Shown: positions 23,277 through 34,256 of the stretch, piece after piece
How the letters are laid out: every line of letters begins with the position of its first letter
Numbering within the stretch: position 1 is the first letter of the stretch
Assembly (NCBI GenBank): GCA_016169945.1
Contig: JADLSH010000277.1
Span: 1,116,001 to 1,180,000, forward strand
Length of the DNA: 64,000 nucleotides
DNA from: Trachythela sp. YZ-2020
Taxonomy: Eukaryota > Cnidaria > Anthozoa > Malacalcyonacea > Clavulariidae
Reading direction: 5' to 3'
Notes under the pieces: generated by a model
Databases searched by the model: none
Seen by the model: only the letters and a program-made list of their open reading frames with translations
Told to the model about the DNA's origin: nothing
Made by a program: the position numbers and the translations under genes

Positions 23277-25981
23277 CTATGTGAGTGCACTTGTACGAGC
23301 TAAGAAGGAGCGTTTATGTCTTTCAGTTCGCGATAATGTGTTTTTACTATTAATTGTTCGTAAATCGTATGGATTATTTGATTTAAAAAGTCTTGTATGA
23401 AAAGGATGGGAAGGATCATTCATAATCTTCCACGCTTCACGTTTCAGAAGTTCTTCTCTTCGATCAGAGAGGCTTTGTAGACAGTCATTGTTATAACCAA
23501 GAACTCGGAGGCAGCGGGTCTGGGTTCGTTCAATTTCATTTACGAGATAAGTTGGAAGGCCACCCCAGATAGGTGAGGCATATTCAAGAATAGATCGAAT
23601 ATTGGATTTATAAAGGGTAATACCTACTTCCACAGGTAGATTAGCTTTCCTGCATTCTCTTAAGATATATACTTGACGGTTAGCTTTCTGTATAACAGTT
23701 TCAATATGATTGTTCCTTTTGAGGTTGTTTTGAAACCCCATTCCAAGTAGTTTAAATTTGTCCACTCTTTCAACTAGTTCATCACCGATATAAACAGGAG
23801 GAGGTTCCGATACTGATTCCGTGAAGCATATCCACATGTCCTTTGTTTTTTTGACGTTGATGGTCATTTTGTTCGACACTGACCAATTTTGGATAATGTC
23901 TAGAGCCTGTTGGACATGGCTTATTTCCCCGGCTCCAACTGCTTGATCGAGTGTGCAGTCATCGGCATACTTCGAGGTATCGACGGTTAGGTTTGCAGGG
24001 ATTTCATCCTCTAAATCATCGATGTATACATTAAATAGCATAGGAGAGATGACCGAGCCTTGCGGAACTCCAGCTGGGCATGGAGCGGATGTTGACAACA
24101 TTTGAAGTAGCTTTACCTGTTGACTTCTCATGGATAGGAAATCTCGAATCCACAGCCAAAAGATTTAGTTATGTTGATAGAGGCCAATTTAGAAAGGAGA
24201 ATTCGGTGGTCCACCATATCAAACGCTTTGCAGAAGTCAATGAAAATAGCATGGATACCTTTTCTGCCATGCGCAGTGTTATCAGTTTTATCAAACCATT
24301 TTTGTGAAGTTTCAATCAATGCTGAAATTGTTGAACGGCCGTTGAGAAATGCATGTTGGTTATCTTTTAATGTAAGATCTGCACAATTTAATTGCAATTG
24401 AATCTTTTCCAGCACTTTAGCTAACTGTGGAAGCACAGAAATTTGACGAAAGTCGGTTTCAATGTTTTTCGGTGGGACAATTTTAGGCACAGGGGTTATT
24501 AGAGCTTGTTTGTACAAGGTGGGATATTTACATTGAATTATACTACTCGTGATGATGTTATGTGCTACGAGAGCTAAGTCTTCACTATGCTGCTTCAAGA
24601 ACCACGCAGGGATTCCATCAATGCCAGTCGCCTTCTTCACCTTTAATGCATTAAGGGCCTTTTTCACCTGACCTATCGATGGTATGGGGGGATCAATTTC
24701 TTTAAGATGGTGTCGCACATTATTTAGGTCATAACTAGCAGCATTGTCTAACATCATTCCATTCCAAGGGGCGGTAAAAACGGCCTGTAATTTTTCAGTC
24801 AGTTCAGAAAGATCGTAGTTTTGGCACCCGTTTGCTGGAAGATTGGATGTACCATCCATGTCAACTAGTGAGGAGATGGACTTAAACCATTTACTAGAGT
24901 TTGATTTACGGTGGTCTTTGGCTTTACTTTCATAGTAGACTATTTTCGCTTTAGATATCAGACTAGAGACTTTATGGCACAAGCGTATATAGTTTATACT
25001 ATCCCCACGACTAAAAGCTCGCTGTCTAGCTTTAATTTCCATTTTAATGTGGCTTGTCATCCATGGTTTGTCTGAGTTGTGGACTCTGATGGTTTTGACA
25101 GGCACCTCCGTGTCCAACATGTGAATCACAGTCTCATTGAACAACTTGATCTTTTCGTCAACATCTTCAGCACGGAATATACGCTCCCATGTTTGCTGCG
25201 CCACTATCAGACTCAGAGCGGCTCGATTTCCAGGTTTCATTAATCTGATTCTCTTTGTCGTAGGAGGGGTTTTCAGATTATTTTTTGGTTTAAGGAGAAT
25301 ACACTGGTGCTCTGATCTACCAATAGGAGGCAGGTGGCTGGCTGAGTCAAACAGATTAAACATGTTTGTAGAATTTGGTCCAGGGTATTTTTCCCTCGAG
25401 TGGGCGCTGATACAGTTTTACGTAGCCCAAAACGGCTGCATAAACGACTGATGTTCAACATATTGAAATCTCCTGCAATGATAATTCCTGAAGATATCCA
25501 TTTGGTAAGTATAATATCTAGTCCGTTAGAAAGGTATTCTATCATTTCATAATCATTTTCACGCCGTTGTGGGTGGGTAGTATACGATAACGACAATGAT
25601 GGTGCTAAAGGGTCTTGGGGTGCGAGGTGGTTTTAAAACCAGCCATAGAACTTCTTTACCGGTTTCCTCTAAATGAGTTATACGTTCCACGCGGATGTAC
25701 GAACTAATATACGCTAGGATCCCGCCGCCTAGGGTATCTCTATCAAGTCTGAATATTTCATAATTGTTCCCAATTTTAATTACCGAGTCTGGAATATTAT
25801 TTGATAACCATGATTCAGTGATCATTACTACCGAGGGGTTGTTGACTGAGACAATACCAGACAGCTCATCAATTTTATTGCTTATATGGCAGACATTTGA
25901 GAGGAAGAAGGTTGGGCAAACAGAAGATGGATTTGCTGGGGACTGAACAGTTTTGACTTTTACACAGTTATACGTATACAT
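23277..25981 (-). pseudogene. LINE C ORF2: AP-type endonuclease plus reverse transcriptase
   Basis: The minus strand encodes, in order, an endonuclease (25981-25559, with ITESWLS and GGGILAYIS), its GDFN segment (25596-25273), the linker and fingers (25363-24128, with DKPWMTSHIK, FRQISVLP and FIDFCKAFDMVDHRILL), and the palm and C-terminus (24131-23277, with GVPQGSVISP, catalytic YADD, and an LEYASPIWGGL segment). Three frame changes, near 25590, 25300 and 24150, break an otherwise full-length ORF2 of about 900 codons. The changes are small, so the copy is relatively young. With ORF1 upstream it forms an almost complete non-LTR retrotransposon. Confidence 0.92.
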
Positions 25982-26105
25982 TATACTTTTATAAGTATGC
26001 TGCGTTTGTCCAGGAATTTTCGTTGTGAGGTATTATGCCGCGTAGTTATTCGGACTGGGATGTTGTATGTTACATCTTTATCGGGTATCGTGTTCACCAT
26101 CGTGT

Positions 26106-27512
26106 TTACCGACCCTGACGGTATTGTGTGTGATGGTAAGGGATCTCCATCAGCGGTCGTGCCTGGGCTATTTGCGGACTTAAGTGGGGAATTTTGGACA
26201 TTGGAAAAGAGAATTGTGGAGGGTTGGTGTGAGGCAGTTCTAATCTTTGTAGCCTCTCCCCAATCTGGTTCATCGATAATGTTAAATTGTCCAGTTTCTC
26301 TAAAAAAGGCGAGGGAGAATAGTCCCGCTGGTTTCTATGTGCATAAGATTGATGTGTTTCAGTAGATTGATATGTGACATTATGATAAAAGTCGCATCTC
26401 GACCCCTTTTTACAGAAACCTCTTTTTCGCAAAAAAGGACAGGATACCATATGCTTTGGTAAATTAGATTGTTTGTTTCCGGAGAAAGTGTCATGTATAT
26501 TAGGAATGTTAATATCGTTAGTCGCTTCATTGATTTCACTATGTTCGTGGGAGGAAGTGCCATCTATATTGGGGGTGTTAATATCATTAGTCGCTTCGTT
26601 GATTTCACTATGTTCACGAATTGGAATCTGCATATTATTATTATTTATAAATTTTGGACGATTGTTCTTGCCTTTTCGTTTGTATTTACGTTTAAGGGTA
26701 TTATTGTTGGCCTGATGATCGTTTAATAAAACAGAATCATCAGCATCGGGAATAATTGTCACTTTATCACTGTTAGAGGAGGTCTGTTCAGACTGAGTTG
26801 TTTGTGCTTGTGGCTCTATTACCTTATTACCACAACACTGATTGATATTCTCATATTGCATTAATTTACCAGCTGTTATTAAGCTTTTCTTTTCAAGTTC
26901 AAGCTCCTTAATTTGCATGTTTAGGTCAGATGCGACAAGTAAAGCATTATTGTACTTTTCTGTTAGTAACTCATTCTTTTTCTTGAGATTTTCATTCTCC
27001 TCCCGCAAGTAACTTACATGCTGATCTGCTGTAAATTCAGACCGAGTTTTAAGGTCATTTAATTCATTCGATAATGCAGTTAAAGCACTTTGAAATTTAG
27101 ATTCCAAATTTTGAACTTTCATATTTATTTGGCTCAGATTTAATTCGGTAATTTCTAGCTCGGGATGAATTTCATTTTCACCGCTATTAACGATCTGCTT
27201 TGAGACATTACTGGCAATTGATTTGAAAGTATTTAGCAGATACTCATCTGGATTGTCTTTAACAATGACCAACTTTTTAGATTTTTGCCATTTCAGCACA
27301 AGGTTGTCTTCGTTTGCTGTAAACAACTGTGTTGCGCCACCTGGTGAGCTCCATTTCCCCGACAGTTTAAGACTTACTTTAATATAATTCTTCAGCTCTA
27401 ATAAATTCCCAGACCAGCGAAATGATATGCCATCATACGACAGTTGATCTATATTGCTTGTGAGAGAGTCGGCAGCGACATTTGCTTCAATCATAGCGTT
27501 TGCTTCAGCCAT
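26106..27512 (-). CDS. LINE C ORF1 protein with coiled coil and CCCH zinc finger
   Basis: An intact frame of 468 codons starts at the ATG at 27512. Residues about 130-215 are a Leu/Lys/Glu-rich coiled coil, the usual trimerisation part of ORF1 proteins. Residues about 355-375 hold a C-x8-C-x5-C-x3-H finger, an RNA-binding motif. Between them is a low-complexity Asn/Lys/Thr-rich linker with two near-identical HSEINEATNDIN repeats. The last 90 residues are Pro/Gln-rich. ORF1 proteins bind the element RNA to form the transposition particle. It lies about 125 bp upstream of ORF2 on the same strand. Confidence 0.85.
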   Translation of the reverse strand: MAEANAMIEANVAADSLTSNIDQLSYDGISFRWSGNLLELKNYIKVSLKLSGKWSSPGGATQLFTANEDNLVLKWQKSKKLVIVKDNPDEYLLNTFKSIASNVSKQIVNSGENEIHPELEITELNLSQINMKVQNLESKFQSALTALSNELNDLKTRSEFTADQHVSYLREENENLKKKNELLTEKYNNALLVASDLNMQIKELELEKKSLITAGKLMQYENINQCCGNKVIEPQAQTTQSEQTSSNSDKVTIIPDADDSVLLNDHQANNNTLKRKYKRKGKNNRPKFINNNNMQIPIREHSEINEATNDINTPNIDGTSSHEHSEINEATNDINIPNIHDTFSGNKQSNLPKHMVSCPFLRKRGFCKKGSRCDFYHNVTYQSTETHQSYAHRNQRDYSPSPFLEKLDNLTLSMNQIGERLQRLELPHTNPPQFSFPMSKIPHLSPQIAQARPLMEIPYHHTQYRQGR

Positions 27513-27830
27513 AGAGTGATATTACTCACATTCGCATAAAATTGTGTCTTTAAACCAGTTTATACTGGCACGGTTTTGTTTACTGAGATTTGTGAACGAG
27601 ATTTGTGAGCGATAACATTTTAAAATTTGTAAAACGCGGAGCACATTCAGACACGTCCGCTCTCGATGCACTTTGTTCGCCCTTTCAACAGGGCTTTGTT
27701 CGCCCTTCGTTCGCACTTTGTTCGTTTGGGTAACAGGGTTTGCTTTGCAAAAACAGCTATTTACATCGGACTATCGGAGCCGGTTAGCCATTGCTGGAGC
27801 GTAGTTACGAAGTTCAGTGAAAGAGAAACA
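27513..27830 (-). other. Probable 5' UTR of LINE C
   Basis: This is the sequence immediately upstream of ORF1. It carries a direct repetition of TTCGCCCTT and CACTTTGTTCG units near 27660-27725. The 5' end of the element is not marked by a recognisable duplication, so the left limit is approximate. Confidence 0.4.
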
Positions 27831-29600
27831 AAATCATTGTCAAGCTAGCTAAACTCTGTATAGAAGGTTATTTTTGTCGGTTGCGTCACTTTTATATTGC
27901 AGTATAGAGACCACCCATTGGGAACAAAGTGCCACACTGCAATGTTCAATTATTATTTTAAATAAATTTTATAACAGACACTGCACGAAAGAGAAGCTCT
28001 ATGGCCTTATCAGTTGTTCAGTGCATTACTAAACTACCTAAAACTTGGCTTCTTGCGAATTCTTCAACTAAATCAATATAATAAAGGATAAGAACGCAAG
28101 GAACCTACTTTAAGGGATCTAACTAGGAGATCGTAGACTGAAAAAGAGCGAGCTGAACATTTTCGTATTTTTCAGCCTCTGTATAGCTTCATTTTCTGCA
28201 TTTTCAAACACAATATTTTAAATATCCAATCTAGACAGACTGAATATTAAGTATATGGATGGCTATTTTGCTTTTGAATATAATTTGTTATAATTAATGC
28301 AATCCTTTCGCAAATTGCACCTATTTTTAAATAGTAATGAAAAATTTATTGCTGCACAAAATCCCTTTTATCACTGCACAAATATGATTTATCACTGTAC
28401 AAATTGGTTATCACTGCACCTTAAAATAATCCCTGCCATCTTCCATACTGACGTGACGTCATTTTTCAAGATCGAAGAAACGTATAAAATAGCTTTGTAA
28501 CTCATCCTAACACTAAAACTTACTCTTATCCCAACAGTAAACCTAAACCTAACTGATTATTTGAGCAAAATCAAGAAAAGTGAAATTGAAAATCGGGTAT
28601 GCCTATCTGTAGAGGCACTAGGGTAGATAGGATAAAATTTTCATGCTCATTGTTTGTAGTTTGCTCCTTGTACAAAGATTTTTATACAAAATGTTCATAA
28701 TAAAGACCTTGTTTTTACTTGAAAATATTCATCAGAATGGTGTCTCTTGTTCAGAGGTTTTCATAATAATGATTTTAAGCAATAATCGAGGGGTGTATCA
28801 CTCCTAGAAATCTCGTACACCTCTACCAATCCCTTAAACATCTTTGAAAATTCCTAAAATATCCCTATGAAATCCCTAAAAATCTCCACTAGAATCTGTA
28901 CAAAATCCCTACAAATTAATTCCAAAAACTCCCAACGGATTTTCGAGATCCCAAAGATCTCGTACACTTTTTAGTGCTCCCCTGTCCGATGTGCAGAGGT
29001 TCGATTCAAATCTAGTTTTGAAAAAGGTTACTTTAATTTTGGCAAAGGAACACGGAAAAGGCCACACTCGTACATGCAACAATGATAGAGTATTTTAGTT
29101 GTTGTTGGATATTTACTGTTAATTCATGACCTTGCCATAAACTGTAAGTCCGCTCGTATTGTGGAAGAGAGGCTTAACTAACACATCTGTATGCACAAAA
29201 TGTTTTTCTCCGGGTTCTCCGGTTTTCTTCCACCACTAAAAACTAATCCTTCGTTTCTTGGGGTGCATTGTGAAGTCGCGTGCAATCTGATTGGCTAGAG
29301 GGAGCTGTGCTGTGACGAACTTCTCCATTCTAATTGGTTGACGGTAGCACAAAAGACATTGAAAGTATATTTATTGAGCTCATACCATAAAAAGTTTTAC
29401 AAATCTCAACAAATTACAAGCAATAAAGGCGTTATTAACAAAGCAAATTTAGATAATCAACAAAGAAAACACATTGACAATTTTTGAATTAAAGATTAGA
29501 GTTGACCTCGCATAAAGATTCGCTGCAAAGGATTTCAAATAATAATGAAATGTTACAAAAATTCTTACTCTCTTTTACTTATTCTCTGCTTATGTTCTTA
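27831..29600. other. AT-rich non-coding stretch with small repeats
   Basis: No gene seen. TATCACTGCACAAAT-like units repeat at 28345-28430. ATCCCTA-type units recur at 28855-28915. A remnant of the SINE body (TCTCCGGGTTCTCCGG) lies near 29205-29230. Confidence 0.45.
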
Positions 29601-29610
29601 AAGAGAGAAA

Positions 29611-31734
29611 TTAAATACCAGATTTACGTCGGAAAAGTCGGCCTGGAAAACATCGGCATGTTTGGCACGGTTCTACAGGCTTTGTGTAACTGCCTTTTGT
29701 CTCTTGTGCATATGCTTGCATGGTTACCTTTCCAGGATCTTGGAACAAATTTTCGCTTTGATTTCTATAACAGAGGTTGTTGTTATGCCCAACTTGTTCG
29801 CCACAAAATCCGTGACCTTTGCCATGCTGCCCTTTTTTGACGACATCTAAAACTTTCTTTTGACGCCAGCGCATTTTACGACCGAATTTGCTCTGTTGTA
29901 TTTTACCTTTTACGGATGCAGAGGAAGTAGCACTGCCAGACTCTAAGTCTTTAGATACAGTAATCATGCCAGGACGGTTCTTGTTACTTAGACTTTTAAC
30001 GCTGCTTTCTACATCTCGCCTGGCAGCTTCTTCAGCGGCTTTTCTATCAAGCATACTTCCGGAATCTTTGGGATCCCAAACATCAGGGAACTTGCTATTC
30101 CTTTGTGCATTTCCCCCGTTATATGAAACATTGTTTTTACCAGACATTTCATGTTCAGTCGTGCTATTATCTTGGGGAAAATGCTCAGCTTCTTGATACA
30201 CAGAATACGATTGAGCTCTTGGACGTTTACTGTTGTTATTTGGCTTCGAAGAACGTTTATCAGAAGGAGGGGTAGGTTTGTCTGGAGCCTGATTTTCTTT
30301 CGGCGACCCTACTCCCGTACCACCTGGGCCTACGCCAAGTGAAGCTGCTAGACCTACTCCAAGTGGAGTTGCTAGACATCCGGCTCCGGTAGCACCACTA
30401 GCGGCAGCAGCAGATACACCAAGTGAGGCAGCTAGACCTCCGACAGCCACCACCGCACCCACGATAGCATCACTGTTGTTGTTTGAATTCGAAGAACGTG
30501 TACCAGAAGGAGGGATAGGTTTGTCTGGATCCTGATTTTCTTTCGAAGAACTGGTACATTTTGGCGACCCTTCTCCCGTACCACCTGGGCCTACGCCAAG
30601 TGGAGTTGCTAGACCTCCGGTTCCGGTAGCACCACTAGCGGCAGCAGCAGATACACCAAGTGAAGCAGTTAGACCTCCGACAGCTACCATCGCACCAACG
30701 ATAGCATCATTGTTGATGTTTGAATTCGAAGAACGTGTACCAGAAGGAGGGATAGGTTTGTCTGGAGCCTGATTTTCTTTCGAAGAACTGGTACATTTTG
30801 GCGACCCTGTTCCCGTAGCGCCATTAGCTGCAGCACCGGTAGCCACCACCGCACCGACTGTAGGATCACTGTCGTTGTTTGGCTTTGAAGAACGTGTATC
30901 AGAAGAAGGGGTAGGTTTGTCTGGAGCCTGATTTTCTTTGGAAGAGCTGGTAGATTCAGCATTTGCACAGAACGTGCCTTTTGAAGCTTCTTCAGAGCTT
31001 TTTGAACCTTCTTCGGAGCTTTTTGCGGCAGCTTTAACAACTTTTTGTGCAGCTTCGGCGTGTTTATGGATAGTCCCACTGACAGTTCCAAATAGACCCA
31101 TTCCAACTACTGCACCAGGGTAATCAATTTTACCATTATCGATCAGTTGCATTGCCGCGGTCGACCATGCTTCCGCAGCGCCTCTGACTATAGCTCCACT
31201 AGCGGCAGGTACCCCAAGTGGAGCTGCTAGACCTCCGGTAGCTACCGCCACACCCACTGTAGCAGCTGTGACGCCAAATCTTGCTCCAGCTCTTCCGAAA
31301 CCATCCGCCAAACGCTTAACTTCTTCATCATCTCCGACGATTGTAGCTGCAAGAGCAGCCACTCCGCTACCAATAACGCTGCTTTCGCTATACGTTTTCC
31401 ATCGCTCTCTGGCTGATTCTTCATCTCCTCCACCAATCATGTCTCCAAGGGATTCTCCACAAACAGCTACTTCATGGAAGACAGGCACGTCTTTAAGCAG
31501 CCCACCTCCAAGCACCGCCTTTCCAGTTGCTCGCCCCATACCTTTCAGATACTCTAGTGATTTTTCTTCGTTCCCTTTGCACACCTCTACGGTTGCAGCC
31601 ACAGAAGAACCAATTATGCTCTCCTCGGCGTAGGTTTTCCATCTTTCTCTAGCTTTCTCTGGATCGCCAGCGATAGCATCCCCTAATGAGAGAAAGCTTG
31701 TTGACACTTCATGGACCACAGGTATATTTCCCAT
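29611..31734 (-). CDS. Repeat-linker protein with C-terminal YwqJ-like deaminase domain
   Basis: The frame gives 707 residues from the ATG at 31734. It stays open upstream to a likely splice acceptor (TTGCAG, AG at 31771-31770), so an earlier coding exon is possible. Two related modules lie at residues about 4-48 and 83-127. Each has V-P-V-x-H-E-V, S-L-G-D, ARERWKTY and IGS-x-VAA. A Gly/Ala-rich hydrophobic segment (about 150-230) follows, then a disordered Ser/Lys/Asn/Pro linker with near-identical repeats. The last about 80 residues contain H-G-F-C644-G-E646 and P-C690-x-x-C693. This is the zinc-binding and catalytic pattern of deaminase-fold proteins and closely fits the YwqJ-like class known from bacterial polymorphic toxins. 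That assignment comes from the motif alone. Substrate, and whether it is active, are unknown. The single large exon and compact C-terminus suggest acquisition by transfer, which is inference. Confidence 0.75.
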   Translation of the reverse strand: MGNIPVVHEVSTSFLSLGDAIAGDPEKARERWKTYAEESIIGSSVAATVEVCKGNEEKSLEYLKGMGRATGKAVLGGGLLKDVPVFHEVAVCGESLGDMIGGGDEESARERWKTYSESSVIGSGVAALAATIVGDDEEVKRLADGFGRAGARFGVTAATVGVAVATGGLAAPLGVPAASGAIVRGAAEAWSTAAMQLIDNGKIDYPGAVVGMGLFGTVSGTIHKHAEAAQKVVKAAAKSSEEGSKSSEEASKGTFCANAESTSSSKENQAPDKPTPSSDTRSSKPNNDSDPTVGAVVATGAAANGATGTGSPKCTSSSKENQAPDKPIPPSGTRSSNSNINNDAIVGAMVAVGGLTASLGVSAAAASGATGTGGLATPLGVGPGGTGEGSPKCTSSSKENQDPDKPIPPSGTRSSNSNNNSDAIVGAVVAVGGLAASLGVSAAAASGATGAGCLATPLGVGLAASLGVGPGGTGVGSPKENQAPDKPTPPSDKRSSKPNNNSKRPRAQSYSVYQEAEHFPQDNSTTEHEMSGKNNVSYNGGNAQRNSKFPDVWDPKDSGSMLDRKAAEEAARRDVESSVKSLSNKNRPGMITVSKDLESGSATSSASVKGKIQQSKFGRKMRWRQKKVLDVVKKGQHGKGHGFCGEQVGHNNNLCYRNQSENLFQDPGKVTMQAYAQETKGSYTKPVEPCQTCRCFPGRLFRRKSGI
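30240..30960 (-). repeat. Coding minisatellite in the deaminase-protein linker
   Basis: Units of about 240 bp (30246, 30490, 30730) and a shorter one of about 160 bp (near 30885) each encode a KENQ-x-PDKP segment, a Ser/Asn-rich segment and an Ala/Gly-rich hydrophobic stretch. The reading frame is kept through all units. Copy-number variation between individuals would be expected. Confidence 0.85.
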
Positions 31735-33318
31735 TTCGTAGTTATTTATTACGATGGGGTTATACAGATCTGCAATTACCAAAGAAAAACATAGGTTAGC
31801 CCAAATATCGATATTTTAATACCGTTATTGTTATGCTGGGAAATATATACCACACAATTACATATAAAATACGCCTAAGTAGCTGGCTTTTATCTTTCTT
31901 TAAAGGGATTTGGCAAAAAACATCAGTTTCCCATATTCGAAATAACTTTTAAAGTTTTGTGGAAAAAGATCATTAGTGATAAGTCAGTGTCCGCCATCTT
32001 GCATTATTGTGAATATGCATATTACGTCAGAACCAGGGTTATGCAACAGGCGGGAATTTTGTCTGAGCATGCGTTAGAATTCGCGTGGTTTTTAGAAATG
32101 AGACCTGGGGCGAGTAAACTCGGCTATTAAATTTCCGAGCGATTTTTACAGATTTTGGCGTATTTTTTTCTACCAACCGAAAAAATTTAATAGATCGATT
32201 GATTGAGGATGCAAGCAAAGGAATAAAAGCTTTGCGTATCAGAACAGATCGGAAACTCTCGGAATTCGACGGAAAATACCCAAAATTCCTACTTTTGCGA
32301 ATTTTGAGGTAAACAAATTGTTCGCCAATATAAAGTATATGCTTTTGGAAGTATATTAAACCGTATTTGGTTTTGAAGCTCTAGTACCGCCGTTTTTGGT
32401 ATCAGCGCGAATTTTTATATCCATATTACTTTGATTAGTGGATTAAGGAAGCTTCAAACTATCGTTTAAGGATACTCTCGTTTTGAGGCTCTAGATTAGA
32501 TTTTTTACAATCTTAATTTGAAAATTTGATTTTTTCCTATTTTTCGAACAATGTCGATTTTTGTCCTACGAAATTTCAAAGGTTTTGATAAGTAAACTAT
32601 TTTAGCATTTTTTTGTGCAGAAAATGTGTTGAAAAATGAAATTCAAACCCACCGTAAGTTTATCTGTTTTATTTTATATGTTCACGAAGCAAAAACAACA
32701 AACTAATATTTCGCTCATGTTTCGTCGTAGAATAATCCCCGAGCCGGCACGACGCGCCGTGCGAACGTACTAATTCCGCTCGGATATTTACACCCGGGTG
32801 TGTGAAAACATTGTGGAATGCAAAGTCGTCCGCCATTTTTTTTGTCATGGACGTTTTTTTAAATTATGCGCATGCGTGAGTTAAAGCCGACAGAAAACTG
32901 GTAACTAGCAACATCATGATTGGCTAAGACAACGATTTTGTTTTTATATGTATACGTCAGAAAAATAACTGGCATTTTGGCATTTTATTTTTGGCAATAT
33001 TAATTATATGAAAACGTTTTTCAAAATTGTACTCTGGAGTGGTACATATTAATTCAGACAAATATTAAGTATCCAAAACAAGATAAGTGAAATTTTTTAG
33101 AGAACTTTCATTTACTAAAGTCAATAAGAAAAGCCGAGAAAGGACAGGATTTTCGAGTTTTAAAGCATGTTAAAGGTAGGTTACAGTCGATTCTGCGCAT
33201 GCGCGGTGGGTTTGTTACGAGTAGCCTACTCATATTACAATCATAACACGTTTCCAGTCCTAAAGCATAATAAACACACGCGCGGCCGCCTTATAATCAA
33301 TATCCATTCGACTGTCGC

Positions 33319-34256
33319 CATTGGAAGGAGTGATGGCTGATTCCGGCACATCAAGTTCGGATGTAGCTAGATCCTTCAAATATAAGCCATCGTAGCAGAT
33401 CTGAGGCTAGAAAAGAATACGACAAGAAAAGAGACGCATCTAAAGTGTCGTTATTTGACGCTTTCGAGAGGTGGAGAGCGTTCAAAGAAGATCACAACCT
33501 CAAAACCGATCAGCATGTCGCAGAGTTTCTGCTCGATTATTACGCATTGAGAAACACGTTATGGTAAGCATATTAACGATGCATATAAACCTTTGACCTT
33601 TTATGATGATTTTACGCTTTTTATATACTTTCTTTTACGTATTCTGTAATGTTTTAGCAACGGAGAAACTCAAACAGAGAGCACAACGACAATGTGGCCA
33701 TTGTCTGGCACTAAAGGAGAACAATGTACCCCACATCTAACTAGAAGACGCTCAAAAAGCAGCATGTGTTCGCCAGGTAATGAAGTTGTTGAATCTTTGA
33801 GTTTTTTTATTTGATCTTGTTTTTATTTTATTCAATATATTCTTTTTTCTCTATTAAATAAATCCGTATGCAGTGACATCCTCAACACCGGCGTATATTA
33901 ACTCTGTCTAATTAATTGAATTGTCTTAATTATGGTAATTTACTTGGTAATTGGAATTATAAAGTTGAATTTGTTATTAGGTTTGGACGCAAGTTCAGTA
34001 AGAGAACACAACGATGGTGCCATGTTGTGTTCTGGAGCCAAAACAGTACAACTACATCCCGGAACTTTTGCTGAAGGTGTTCGAGAAGAGAATCAGTTCT
34101 GGAGGAACTGTAGATAAACGAATTGGTTTACTAAGCGAAGACCCAAGAAGGATTGCCCCAAATATAGCTGCTATTCACCCCCCTTCAGTAAAGCACTTGT
34201 TGAAGCCCATCAATCAAGATTTTTATGAGATTACTGTGGGTAGATGGAGCTCGTAA
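33319..34256 (+). pseudogene. Broken spliced gene of the TTAA element, left arm
   Basis: An ATG at 33319 opens a short frame that shifts after about 18 codons. The shifted frame gives a basic segment and FERWRAFKEDHNLKT, then VAEFLLDYYALRN, ending at a good donor (TATG|GTAAGC near 33564). A second exon lies at about 33660-33776 between TTTTAG and CAG|GTAATG. A third at about 33980-34256 follows TTATTAG and includes a frame with VDKRIGLLSEDPRR. The RW-x-x-(F/L)K...D-x-x-(V/L)A-x-(F/L)LLD pattern looks like a small helical DNA-binding or adaptor segment, but I cannot name the family. It may be the remains of the mobilising protein. Confidence 0.45.

Noticed and set aside
29200..29245. Third complete SINE copy
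   Set aside because: Only about 30-40 bp of the SINE body is recognisable; head and tail are missing.
31268..31633. 121-codon plus-strand frame
   Set aside because: It is the antisense shadow of the deaminase-protein gene's Gly/Ala-rich, GC-richer exon.
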